This document shows, in pieces, positions 55,965 to 64,000 of a DNA stretch of 64,000 nt (position 1 is its first letter; each line of letters starts with the position of its first letter). Below the pieces are notes generated by a model. The model did no database searches. It was given only the letters and a program-made list of their open reading frames with translations, and was not told the origin of the DNA. Made by a program: the position numbers and the translations under genes. Origin of the DNA: JABSOG01 sp965277695 (GTDB lineage Bacteria > Pseudomonadota > Gammaproteobacteria > Enterobacterales > Alteromonadaceae); the NCBI GenBank assembly GCA_965277695.1, contig CBDIDQ010000142.1, forward strand, positions 1 through 64,000, in the 5' to 3' direction.

Positions 55965-56456
55965 ATGAAAAAACCAGAAGATGTCAAACACATACTCGAA
56001 GTGATTGTTGCCGTTGCAGAATCCTTCCTTGATAACGAGATCGGCATTAAGGTCAAAAAAGAGGCCGCTTATGTTTTATGTAGCAGCCAGTTTGAGTTTA
56101 AACCAGTCACGGCGCTGATGAGCATTTCGGGATGTTTTAGACTGACTATCACCTTTAGCTTTGACAAAACCCTTATCGCTCAAATTTTCCAAGTTTATGC
56201 TCAAGGGTTGTCTTTTGAAGATAATGATTTGGCCTTACATATTGATGAAACCGCAGAAGATATGATTAATATTGTGATCGGCAATTCAACGGCAGAACTG
56301 GCAGAAGGAGGCACCACAGTGCACATATCTGTTCCTATCGTTATTCATGAAGCCGACGGTAATGCCATCGGCGCGATGGAGTTGTTAACCGCAACCCTGT
56401 TTACTGAGTTCGGCGACATGATGATCACTGCAATCCCCGCCGACAGCGACTATTGA
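55965..56456 (+). CDS. CheX/CheC-family chemotaxis phosphatase-like protein
   Basis: This 163-residue protein has the CheX fold signature: an N-terminal helix-strand unit (FLDNEIGIKVKKEAA) and a central active-site helix with the E...DMINIVIGNSTAEL pattern, where Glu and Asn of the E-x2/3-N motif dephosphorylate CheY-P. The VTALMSISGCFRLTITFSFDKTL and GDMMITAIP strands fit as well. It sits 16 bp upstream of a single-domain CheY-like regulator, its likely substrate. No other chemotaxis genes are nearby, so the pair may serve a non-flagellar pathway. Confidence 0.85.
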   Translation: MKKPEDVKHILEVIVAVAESFLDNEIGIKVKKEAAYVLCSSQFEFKPVTALMSISGCFRLTITFSFDKTLIAQIFQVYAQGLSFEDNDLALHIDETAEDMINIVIGNSTAELAEGGTTVHISVPIVIHEADGNAIGAMELLTATLFTEFGDMMITAIPADSDY

Positions 56457-56472
56457 ATTATTTGGAGAAACT

Positions 56473-56856
56473 ATGAAATCACTTAATATCCAGGTTGTTG
56501 ATGACTCGCCATTAACGGTGAAAAAAATTAGCCAAATGCTCAATGATTTAGGCCATCAGGTGGTGAAAGTGTCTGCTACTGGCAAATCAGCGGTATTTGA
56601 TTATCAATATTCTAAACCTGATTTGGTCACCATGGACATTACCATGCCAGACATGGACGGTATCACAGCCACCCGGCGGATCATGGAAATGGACAAAAAT
56701 GCCAAAATTGTGATGATCACTTCTCACAGTCAAAAACAAATGGTGATGGACTCTATTGACGCTGGTGCACTCGGTTATGTGATGAAGCCAGTCGATATCG
56801 AAAAGCTGCAAGTGACCATTGAAAAAGCCTACGCCAGAACGGCAAAAAAGAAGTAA
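56473..56856 (+). CDS. Single-domain CheY-like response regulator
   Basis: This 127-residue receiver has the acidic pocket (VVDDSPLTVKKI), the phospho-Asp (DLVTMDITMPDMDGIT), the switch Thr/Ser (IVMITSHS) and the conserved Lys (GYVMKPVDIEKL). A tggagaa ribosome site lies in the 16-bp gap after the CheX-like gene, so the two are probably one operon. The C-terminus is Lys-rich (ARTAKKK). Confidence 0.92.
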   Translation: MKSLNIQVVDDSPLTVKKISQMLNDLGHQVVKVSATGKSAVFDYQYSKPDLVTMDITMPDMDGITATRRIMEMDKNAKIVMITSHSQKQMVMDSIDAGALGYVMKPVDIEKLQVTIEKAYARTAKKK

Positions 56857-56935
56857 CCTAAGCTTACAATTAGCAGGAGATATTTTTAGACAAAACCGCA
56901 GAGGCAGCGGTAAACTGGCGGGCATTATCGACCTT

Positions 56936-59900
56936 GTGAGTAAACCCGTGACTAAATCCATTGATTCTTTTTTGGCTCAGTGCCGCAGTTCGAGCAATGA
57001 AGCCTATCAGCAATTCAAGCAGTTGTTAGAACAGCTAGATAACCCTACCACCCGCCAAGCGGCTCGTCAGTTTTTGAGCCAACTTCACCATCAGGTTAAA
57101 CAGCCAAGCGCAGGCGATCATTTTCAATTTCTCCAACAACCCATTCTCGCCGGGGCAGATCAAAAGCAAACCCTCACTTTATTACAATTCCCGAGCACTT
57201 TTGAACCGGAAGCCTGGTCATTTACTTTTTATGAAGGCTTGATCCGCTATCCTGCGGTTGAATATCAAGATTTAAAATTGATTGAGTTGGGTTGTGGTAT
57301 TGGTTGGATCAGTATTGCGATTGCATTGCGTTACCTGCCAGAAAAGATTTATGGACTGGATATTAATCCCAAAGCGGTGACCTGTGCCCGTTTGAATTTA
57401 TATCTTAATGGCTTGGATGATGACGGCGAATTGATACCGCTGGCTGGGGGTAAAAACCTGTTGCAGCTGGTTGAGTTTGAGCAATCAGACTTGTGTAATC
57501 ATTTTGACGGTAAAGTCGATTACTTTGACAGGATTATTGGTTGTATCCCTCAAGTGCTCAATCCTGAGCCTGAAATTATGGATAACCTAGTGGCCGAATC
57601 AGCCAGTGATGAATATTTGCAGTCATTAAGCAACTACACCGCACAACAGGGTTATATCGAAGATCAGTTTGGTTTGGGTTTGATTGCTCGGGCGGTTGAA
57701 CAGGCTATTCCGTTGATTAAAAGCAATGGCAAGTTGATTCTGAATCTTGGTGGTCGTCCGGGCCGCTCGGTACTTGAGCGGTTAATGCAACGACATGGTT
57801 TCAGGGTCAGGCGCATCTGGCAAACACTGGCAGAGCAAGCGGCTGATACCGATATTGAAGCCCTGGTGGCGATTGAAAAGTCCACCGGGCATCGTTTTGA
57901 ATTTTATATGTCGGCTGAGGCGACAACGCCGATTGATGCCAGGGCGGCTTTGGCTTATTTGCAACGAGGCGGATTGATTTATCACTCAGTTGATGTTTAT
58001 GAAGCGAAAATGACCGCGCCGCAGCAAATAAAAGCAATCTATCGGGAAATTCATCGTATTGGCAGCGACCGACTTAAAGGTGCGGTGGATTTAACTTATG
58101 ACCGTTATGAAGATGCCGAAGAGCGTTATTCCTTTTTGGCGTTTTTGGCCCAATGGCTGAAAGATTTGGCCGCTTTTCCTTATGAGGATACTCGTGGGTT
58201 GCTCTATTTTCGCCAGCAAGTGGTGGAGTATTTACGTTATTATCATCAGGTTAAATATGATGAAACTCAGGTATTAATCACTCCCGGTCGGATGGAATTG
58301 CTGAGCAGCTTGTTGACTGCATATTCGCCAGAATTGACTTTAATTGATAAAGGGTTACGGCATCTAATCAAGGGTGAATTGGATACCGCTGAGAGTGAAG
58401 TTATTGAATTGCCTTCGAGCATTGAATATACCATTGAGCTGATTGAAAAGTTAAAGCCACAAGTGGTGATCACTCGGCTTAACGCACAGGAGATCCATTC
58501 TGCACAGTTGGTGAAGTCGTTGGTTGATTGTGCGCTCAATGCCAATGTCATTTTGGTGATTGATTTATCTGATCACATTGATTTGTCGAGCGATCCAAAA
58601 AGCCATGGGGTTTATCATTATTTACAGCGTCATGGTAAGCCGGACAATTTGATTTTGATGTCAGCGTTAATCAATAATCGGGTTTATGAGCAATATTCGT
58701 TGACTATTACTTTATTGACCAATCAAGCTATTCTGTCGAGTTTGGTGGATACGGCGGAATTAAGTTATTGCCGCACGCCGATATTAACCCAGTTGTATTA
58801 TGCGCATTTATTGGAGGAGTTACTTTATTTTCAACGTACTCGGTCTTATAGCGCTGATGGGGTGCATAGTAGTGCCAAAACGACAATGAGCGGGGCGTTG
58901 GCTTTGTCTCGTACGGCTGAACAAGCGTTTGGGCTGCCAGCTATCGTCGGTAGTCATTTGCCGTTTAATGCTGAGTCGGTGCGACTGGATTATGGTGAAA
59001 ATGAAATGCCAGCCCCGAGTTTTCTTAAAGATATGATTTTTGAAAGTTATTTGCTGCGTCACTTTAATGAGGGTGAAGCCTCACCAGATAAGCCGATCAG
59101 GCAACTGCTGGAAAATCGTTTGGGTTTGCCTCAGTCACTGTATGCCAAAATGGTGTTTTCTAGCGGGGTGACACCCTTGTTTCATGGTTTGTTAAAATTG
59201 TGTCGTGATGCGTCTCAGACCTTGATTATTCCGACCGGTAGCTATGGTTCTTTTACCGCTGCGATGACTTATCAGGGATTGACGGTTAAAACCTTACCCA
59301 CCGATGAAAAAAATGATTTTAAAATGACGCCACAAGGACTTAAAGCAATATTAGCGGTTAATCCTGGCAGTTGGGTTTTTCTTAATGCGCCAGTGGTGAA
59401 TCCTACTGGTGCACTTTATTCACAACAAGAGCTGGCGGGTTTATTGACCATTGCGGTGGATCATCAGGCGACTGTGGTGTTTGACAGTGTTTTTGCTGGG
59501 TTGGAATTTGATGCCGATTATCGCTTACAGTTGAGCGAGCAGATAGAAGCTTTCGCCAAATCTGGTCATGCCAAGTTTGTTTTGGTCAGCAGCTTGTCTA
59601 AAGAATATGCCGCCGGGGGATTACGCTTTGGTTATGCATGGTCAACCTCCAGCAGCTTGATTGCCCAACTGGCAAAAGAAGTGCCAAGAACACCGCATTT
59701 CACTTTAGGTTATGCCACCCGAGAGTTGTTTGAAGCCCATAATCAGGGCGAAAGCCAGTTAATGGCACATTTAGCTGAGCAACGTAAAACCTTGGCTGAG
59801 CGGGCTCAACGGCTAGGGGACTTACTCATTCGTCAGGGTTGGCTGGTGATGCCAGCAAAAGCGGGGTTGTTTTTGGTCGCCAAACCGCAAAAGTATATTG

Positions 59901-60085
59901 AAGCGCATCAGTTGTCTGCTCAAGAGGGGGCTGATCGGGTGGCACAACTGTTGTTTGAGCAAACCAATGTCTCGGTGAATAACTCAACTTGGACCGGATT
60001 ACCCGGCTATTGTCGTTTTGTGTTGTCGGTTAAAGCGGATGATTTTGCCGAAGCGCTTAGGCGGATTGAGGGGTTTAAATGGTAG
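56936..60085 (+). CDS. Plant-type methionine S-methyltransferase (methyltransferase + aminotransferase fusion)
   Basis: This protein of about 1050 residues matches the two-part plant enzyme MMT, which makes S-methylmethionine from methionine and AdoMet. The N-terminus (SIDSFLAQCRSSSNEAYQQFKQLLEQLDNPTTRQAA) aligns with the plant start. The methyltransferase (about 70-330) has WSFTFYEGLIRYP, ELGCGIGWISIAIALRYLPEKIYGLDINPKAV, IIGCIPQVLNPEPE and YIEDQFGLGLIARAVEQ, all close to MMT. A linker domain follows. The C-terminal class I aminotransferase-like domain (about 690-1050) has YGENEMP, NAPVVNPTG, VVFDSVFAGL, SSLSKEYAAGGLRFG (Lys889) and a final GYCRF Arg. The start is uncertain: no ATG or clear ribosome site suits it. 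GTG 56936 or 56948 fit the family; the open frame also extends back through CheY. Confidence 0.85.
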   Translation: MSKPVTKSIDSFLAQCRSSSNEAYQQFKQLLEQLDNPTTRQAARQFLSQLHHQVKQPSAGDHFQFLQQPILAGADQKQTLTLLQFPSTFEPEAWSFTFYEGLIRYPAVEYQDLKLIELGCGIGWISIAIALRYLPEKIYGLDINPKAVTCARLNLYLNGLDDDGELIPLAGGKNLLQLVEFEQSDLCNHFDGKVDYFDRIIGCIPQVLNPEPEIMDNLVAESASDEYLQSLSNYTAQQGYIEDQFGLGLIARAVEQAIPLIKSNGKLILNLGGRPGRSVLERLMQRHGFRVRRIWQTLAEQAADTDIEALVAIEKSTGHRFEFYMSAEATTPIDARAALAYLQRGGLIYHSVDVYEAKMTAPQQIKAIYREIHRIGSDRLKGAVDLTYDRYEDAEERYSFLAFLAQWLKDLAAFPYEDTRGLLYFRQQVVEYLRYYHQVKYDETQVLITPGRMELLSSLLTAYSPELTLIDKGLRHLIKGELDTAESEVIELPSSIEYTIELIEKLKPQVVITRLNAQEIHSAQLVKSLVDCALNANVILVIDLSDHIDLSSDPKSHGVYHYLQRHGKPDNLILMSALINNRVYEQYSLTITLLTNQAILSSLVDTAELSYCRTPILTQLYYAHLLEELLYFQRTRSYSADGVHSSAKTTMSGALALSRTAEQAFGLPAIVGSHLPFNAESVRLDYGENEMPAPSFLKDMIFESYLLRHFNEGEASPDKPIRQLLENRLGLPQSLYAKMVFSSGVTPLFHGLLKLCRDASQTLIIPTGSYGSFTAAMTYQGLTVKTLPTDEKNDFKMTPQGLKAILAVNPGSWVFLNAPVVNPTGALYSQQELAGLLTIAVDHQATVVFDSVFAGLEFDADYRLQLSEQIEAFAKSGHAKFVLVSSLSKEYAAGGLRFGYAWSTSSSLIAQLAKEVPRTPHFTLGYATRELFEAHNQGESQLMAHLAEQRKTLAERAQRLGDLLIRQGWLVMPAKAGLFLVAKPQKYIEAHQLSAQEGADRVAQLLFEQTNVSVNNSTWTGLPGYCRFVLSVKADDFAEALRRIEGFKW

Positions 60086-60087
60086 AA

Positions 60088-60142
60088 AAACGAGAATAAA
60101 TTCTCGTTTACGGTGTACCAACTGGGCCGTAGACGAGGTTAA
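60088..60142 (+). terminator. Dispersed palindromic repeat, copy 5, terminator-like
   Basis: A perfect 10-bp stem aaacgagaat-aa-attctcgttt (60088-60109) begins 3 bp after the methyltransferase stop. It is followed by tacgg and then ccgtagacgaggtt (60130-60142), the left arm of the second hairpin seen in other copies, here without its partner. Confidence 0.7.
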
Positions 60143-60297
60143 TTATTTTAGGAAGATACTTCTCCCATTAAAAATATGTTATTGTATACAATCAATGTCT
60201 GAGGGTTTTCATCACAAAACATTCTATTACTGGCACCGATTGGTTACTATCAGCCATCGTCATGACAACCCATTCACGCCTTACCATCAGGATCACT

Positions 60298-62196
60298 ATG
60301 TCAAAACCTTATTTACAACTTAATGCCGTCGGTAAAAAATCCTTACTAGCCGCAGTCGTTTGCGCCACGCTTGCCAGCTGTGGCAGCACTAGCCCAGATG
60401 TTTCTTCACCACAAGCTGCTCAAAGCCAATCGCAAACGATGACCCGAAGTCAAATCGACCAAATGATTGACCGTCATACTCGGGATTTTATGTTACTTGA
60501 ACCAAACTTGGCAACTGCACTGAATTTGTCTGCTGCTGTGGGCGGCGATTATGCTCGCCGTTTGCCAGATTACTCGGTAGAGGGAATGAAGACGGTACAG
60601 CGAACCATGAAAAAAGCGGCAGCTGAGTTGGGGAGCATTGACCTTGAACAATTAAGTGATAAAGACCGTTTGCATGTGTCGGTGAATAAGGTGATTGATG
60701 AGTATTTTGCTGGTAGTGAGGACTTTACTGGTGGCTATATTGATACTTGGGGTGGTCATTTTCCTTATATTGTTAATCAAATTGCCGGTCCGCTGATTGA
60801 TATTCCGACCGTATTGCAAGAGCAACATGGGGTGGCTAGTCGCAGTGATGCGGATAATTATCTTGTTCGCTTGCAAGCCTTTGCGCTGATGGTGGATCAG
60901 GTGTTGGACAAACTCAAAGCCGATGATAAAGCCGGGATCATCCTGCCGAAAAACCTGTTTGCCAAAACTTTGGGTTATTTGCATGGTTTTGTCGCAATAG
61001 CGGGCAATGAACATACCCTGGTCAGCAGCTTTGTGAAAAAGCTGGAGCAGGTCGATGCAATTGACGGCAAGATGCGTCAGCAATATGTCAACAAAGCGAT
61101 TAAGTTGGTTGAAAGCCAAATTTACCCGGCTTATCGCCAGGTCTCAAGCTATATGGCGCAACAACAACATCGAGCCCCCGAAGGTGATGGTATTTGGGCG
61201 CAGCCCGGCGGTGATGCGTTTTATCGTCACGAAATTCTCAATTTTGCCGATTCGACCCTGAGCCCGGCAAAAATTCATCAAATTGGGCTAGACGAGGTGG
61301 CTCGGATCACCACTGAAATGGATCGCATACTAAAAGCCAATGGCAAACATCAGGGCACGGTGGGCGAGCGGGTGATCGCGCTGAATGATGACCCACAGTT
61401 TTTGTATGAAGACTCGGATGCAGGTAGGGCTGAATTGCTAGATTATTTACGTGAGCAGGTGGCATTGATCATGGTTAAAGCACCAGAGTTGTTTGCTACG
61501 TTACCAAAGCAAGATGTGGTGATTAAACGTGTGCCAATCAACCGTCAAGAGAGTGCATCGGGTGGGGCTTACACTCCACCATCACTGGATGGTTCACGCC
61601 CCGGTGTCTATGTGATTAATCTATTTGATATGAAATCGAACCCGCGTTTTGGTTTAAAAACCCTGACTTATCACGAAGCAGTACCAGGTCATCATTTTCA
61701 GGTAGCGTTGAATATGGAACAAACCGATTTGGGTATTATGCGTCAAAACGGCCAGTTCAATGCTTATGTCGAAGGTTGGGCACTGTACTCTGAATTACTG
61801 GCTAAAGAAATGGGCATGTATGAAGGCGATCCCTGGGGCGATTTAGGTCGTTTGCAAGGCGAGCTGTACCGTGCTGCGAGATTAGTAGTAGATACTGGTA
61901 TACATTATAAAAAATGGTCGCGCGAAAAAACAGTGAAGTACTTTCAAGTTACCACGGGCACGTCAACGTATGATGCGAAAAACGAAATCAATCGTTACAT
62001 GGCTTGGCCCGGTCAAGCGTTGGGTTATAAAATCGGCATGTTAAAAATGGTCGAATTACGCCAATACGCGCAGTCAAAACTGGGTGACAAGTTTGATATC
62101 AAAGCCTTTCATGATTTAGTTTTATTGCCCGGAGCACGACCATTGTCGATTCTACAGCAGGATGTTGAGCGCTGGGTTTTGGCAATTAACAACTAA
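60298..62196 (+). CDS. DUF885 lipoprotein, zinc-metallopeptidase-like
   Basis: This protein of about 632 residues has a lipoprotein signal (LLAAVVCATLASC, Cys28) and is probably exported to the periplasm or outer membrane. The body matches DUF885: DTWGGHFPYIVNQIAGPLIDIPTVLQEQHGV, APEGDGIWAQPGGDAFYRHEILNFADSTLSPAKIHQIGLDEV, FDMKSNPRFGLKTLTYHEAVPGHHFQVALNMEQ (HExxxGHH, zinc-binding type), FNAYVEGWALYSELLAKEMGMY and ATTGTSTYDAKNEINRYMAWPGQALGYKIG-like sequence at the end. DUF885 members are related to M32-type carboxypeptidases but are mostly uncharacterised. ATG 60298 was chosen over 60262 because it gives a normal lipoprotein signal and has an agga site. Confidence 0.9.
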   Translation: MSKPYLQLNAVGKKSLLAAVVCATLASCGSTSPDVSSPQAAQSQSQTMTRSQIDQMIDRHTRDFMLLEPNLATALNLSAAVGGDYARRLPDYSVEGMKTVQRTMKKAAAELGSIDLEQLSDKDRLHVSVNKVIDEYFAGSEDFTGGYIDTWGGHFPYIVNQIAGPLIDIPTVLQEQHGVASRSDADNYLVRLQAFALMVDQVLDKLKADDKAGIILPKNLFAKTLGYLHGFVAIAGNEHTLVSSFVKKLEQVDAIDGKMRQQYVNKAIKLVESQIYPAYRQVSSYMAQQQHRAPEGDGIWAQPGGDAFYRHEILNFADSTLSPAKIHQIGLDEVARITTEMDRILKANGKHQGTVGERVIALNDDPQFLYEDSDAGRAELLDYLREQVALIMVKAPELFATLPKQDVVIKRVPINRQESASGGAYTPPSLDGSRPGVYVINLFDMKSNPRFGLKTLTYHEAVPGHHFQVALNMEQTDLGIMRQNGQFNAYVEGWALYSELLAKEMGMYEGDPWGDLGRLQGELYRAARLVVDTGIHYKKWSREKTVKYFQVTTGTSTYDAKNEINRYMAWPGQALGYKIGMLKMVELRQYAQSKLGDKFDIKAFHDLVLLPGARPLSILQQDVERWVLAINN

Positions 62197-62202
62197 CAAT
62201 TC

Positions 62203-62249
62203 TCGTCTACGGTACATAAATGCGACCGTAGACGAGGTTTCAACCTCGT
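62203..62249 (+). repeat. Dispersed palindromic repeat, copy 6
   Basis: ctcgtctacggt (62203-62214) pairs with accgtagacgag (62226-62237), and acgaggtt-tc-aacctcgt (62232-62249) overlaps its right arm. It follows the DUF885 stop by a few bases and may act as its terminator. Confidence 0.75.
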
Positions 62250-62346
62250 TAATCTCAAATCGAACGGCATAAATTTCAATTGCCCTCAAGCCATATTACC
62301 GATACACTCAAGCCGCAAAAATAACAAGATATAAAAGAGACAAAAA

Positions 62347-62912
62347 ATGAAGCTACGATCAGGGTTTGCGATTTTCGTTTTGCTGATGATATTCATCACA
62401 GCCCAAGCCAACGCGGCGACTTTTCCGTTATTAGCCGATGAAGAAGCGGCATTGAGGTCACTTTATAGTGCCACCGATGGGGCTAACTGGAATAACAATA
62501 CAAACTGGCTAGATGACAACCCGTGCCACTGGCATGGCGTGATTTGTACTTATAAGCTAGATAATGATGGTCACACTGTCGCTCAGGTTAAACGTTTATC
62601 TTTAAACCTCAATAACATGATAGGCACTTTGCCAGCGGCTATTTTTTCGTTGTCGAGGTTAGAAGCGCTGGATTTATCCAACAATACCCTTGACGGTGAA
62701 ATACCCGAATCCATTGGCCAGTTAAGCCAATTATCTATTTTAGTGCTGGCCACTAATCGACTGACGGGTCATTTACCCGACTCGATAGGCGGTCTGAGCG
62801 AGTTATTGTATTTGAACGTTGCTGGTAACCAATTGACAGGCGCTATTCCTGATAGCATTGGTGATCTCAACGCACTAATCCGTCTTTATTTAAGCTCGAA
62901 TCACTTTGATGA
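62347..62912 (+). pseudogene. Leucine-rich-repeat secreted protein, truncated
   Basis: The frame has a signal peptide (MKLRSGFAIFVLLMIFITAQANA), an N-terminal cap (LRSLYSATDGANWNNNTNWLDDNPCHWHGVIC, the plant-LRR-like cap) and about four LRR units of the L-x-L-x2-N-x-L-x-G-x-[IL]-P-x-[AS]-I type (LDLSNNTLDGEIPESIGQLSQLSIL, LVLATNRLTGHLP, LNVAGNQLTGAIP, LYLSSNHFDD). It then runs into Rhs-derived sequence at about 62912 and stops after four more codons (REPM). Intact proteins of this kind are usually longer and end in further repeats or other domains. Truncated by a recombination event. Confidence 0.75.
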
Positions 62913-64000
62913 CCGCGAACCGATGTGAACGATATCAGCCGTTTTGAATACAACGCCCAAGGATTGAGAACCAAAACCACCAATGCATTGGGACACAGCA
63001 CGACCATCACCACGTTTAATGCGACAGGTAAACCGACCGCAATCACCGACGCCAATGGCGACACCATCACGCTGACTTATGATGTGATGGGTCGATTGCT
63101 CAGTACGCAACAGGCCGGGCAAATCAAACACTTTGCTTATGACGCCAATGGTTTGTTAGTCCAATCTACACTGGCCAACGGCAGTACCATTGATTATGAA
63201 TACGACACCGCCAGTCGATTAATCGCCATGGTTGATAGCTTGGGTAATCGCCTTGACTATCAATTGGATGCAGCAGGTAATCGATTACAGACACAAACCA
63301 AAGATAACAACGGCAGTTTGCAACAAACCCAGCAACAATTGTTTGATGAATTCAGCCGTTTATCCACTGTCATTAATGGCACCAGCGATAGTGTTAATCT
63401 GACGTATGCCGCCAATGGCAGTTTGACCGATACCACTGATGCATTGAGCAATAAAACCCACAACAGCTACGATGCATTGGGCCGTTTGGCGGCGATACAT
63501 GACCCGAACAATGGCCAAACTCAATATGGTTATGATGCGGCGGGTCGCACCGATTCAATCACCGACGCCAGCGGGCTTAAAACGACTTATCGTTACAACG
63601 GCTTTGGTGAGAAGACCCAACAAATCAGCCCAGATACCGGCGAGACGCTGTATGGCTATGACAGTGCAGGCAACTTGACCAGCGAAACCGATGCCCGTGG
63701 CATTACAGTCAGTTATGACTATGATGCGCTCAATCGTCTGATTGCCACGCGTTACCCCGATAGCAGTGAAAACATTACGTTTACTTACGACAGTGTACTC
63801 AACAATAATAAAGGCGTTGGCCGCTTAACAGGCATAATCGACTCATCGGGTAACAGACAATTACGTTATGGCTCGCTAGGTCAATTAGTGTGATGAGCAA
63901 TGCAGCCTATTTGCCATTCGGGCCAGTGCGGAGTTTCAAACAAGGCAATGGTTTGCTCAACACCCTCAACTATGACCGCAATTATCAACTCATCAGCCGG
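62913..64000 (+). pseudogene. Rhs/YD-repeat fragment fused behind the LRR gene
   Basis: Starting at PRTDVNDISRFEYNAQGLRTKTTNALG, the frame encodes about 325 residues of YD repeats (YDALGRLAAIHDPNNGQTQYGYDAAGRTDSITDAS, YDYDALNRLIATRYPDSSENITFTYD). It has no signal peptide and no start of its own. The frame ends at 63891-63893 (GSLGQLV stop), and Rhs-like coding resumes in the next frame as MSNAAYLPFGPVRSFKQGNGLLNTLNYDRNYQL to the window edge. At least one frame change and one join are therefore present. The sequence differs from the Rhs core at 16-33 kb, so it belongs to another Rhs lineage. Confidence 0.7.

Noticed and set aside
56936..62196. Complete DMSP biosynthesis operon
   Set aside because: Only the methyltransferase/aminotransferase fusion is present; no separate decarboxylase or aldehyde dehydrogenase lies beside it.
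1..64000. tRNA or rRNA genes
   Set aside because: None was recognised on reading either strand.

Overview
The window looks like chromosomal DNA of an aquatic, probably marine, gammaproteobacterium. The evidence is an Escherichia coli-type PssA, an ElaA-like acetyltransferase, a YgjP-like metallopeptidase, a seven-iron FdxA ferredoxin, a THI-box thiC, and several very large PAS/GAF/two-component-propeller sensor kinases of the kind common in Alteromonadales-like bacteria. The genus cannot be fixed from the sequence alone.

Layout. 1-3.6 kb (minus strand): three consecutive genes (a propeller sensor kinase, an AspC-like aminotransferase, an EamA transporter), all broken by frameshifts. 3.7-6.1 kb: Lrp and MarR regulators, a 7Fe ferredoxin and an iodotyrosine-deiodinase-like nitroreductase. 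6.3-16.1 kb: two overlapping giant sensor kinases with the same PAS-PAS-GAF-PAS-HK core; the first carries a 19-copy 15-bp minisatellite in frame. 16.3-33.2 kb: a polymorphic-toxin locus. It has one Sec-exported, 2839-residue SpvB/TcdB/Rhs protein with a variable C-terminal toxin tip and a small downstream gene. Behind it lie three orphan units (conserved spacer, 3' Rhs core, new tip, small immunity-like gene) and a fourth truncated tip. Two of the three orphan cores are interrupted by the same 146/147-bp structured insertion. The array ends in a deletion scar fused to a 5'-truncated outer-membrane barrel gene. 34.3-43.2 kb: a membrane-anchored helical-repeat protein, a MITE with a target-site duplication, an HD-GYP response regulator and a 1730-residue double histidine kinase. 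43.4-48.4 kb: a TPP riboswitch, thiC, a thiD-thiE fusion and thiF. 48.4-49.3 kb: a gene-free region rich in palindromes. 49.3-55.7 kb: housekeeping and small genes (APH-like kinase, ElaA, YgjP, PssA, CBS, VanZ-like, DUF2797). 56-62.2 kb: CheX, CheY, a bacterial homologue of plant methionine S-methyltransferase, and a DUF885 lipoprotein. 62.3-64 kb: a leucine-rich-repeat gene fused out of frame to Rhs repeats.

The two most interesting items are the plant-type methionine S-methyltransferase fusion, whose aminotransferase half appears to keep a full set of PLP-binding residues including the Schiff-base lysine, and the Rhs toxin-tip array with its conserved spacers and small insertion element. 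The window is also unusually rich in short repeats: six or more copies of a palindromic repeat at gene 3' ends, a MITE with 13-bp terminal repeats and an 8-bp target duplication, an inverted pair of about 285-bp elements around the thiDE-elaA segment, and several minisatellites. All family assignments come from reading the translations; no search was run.
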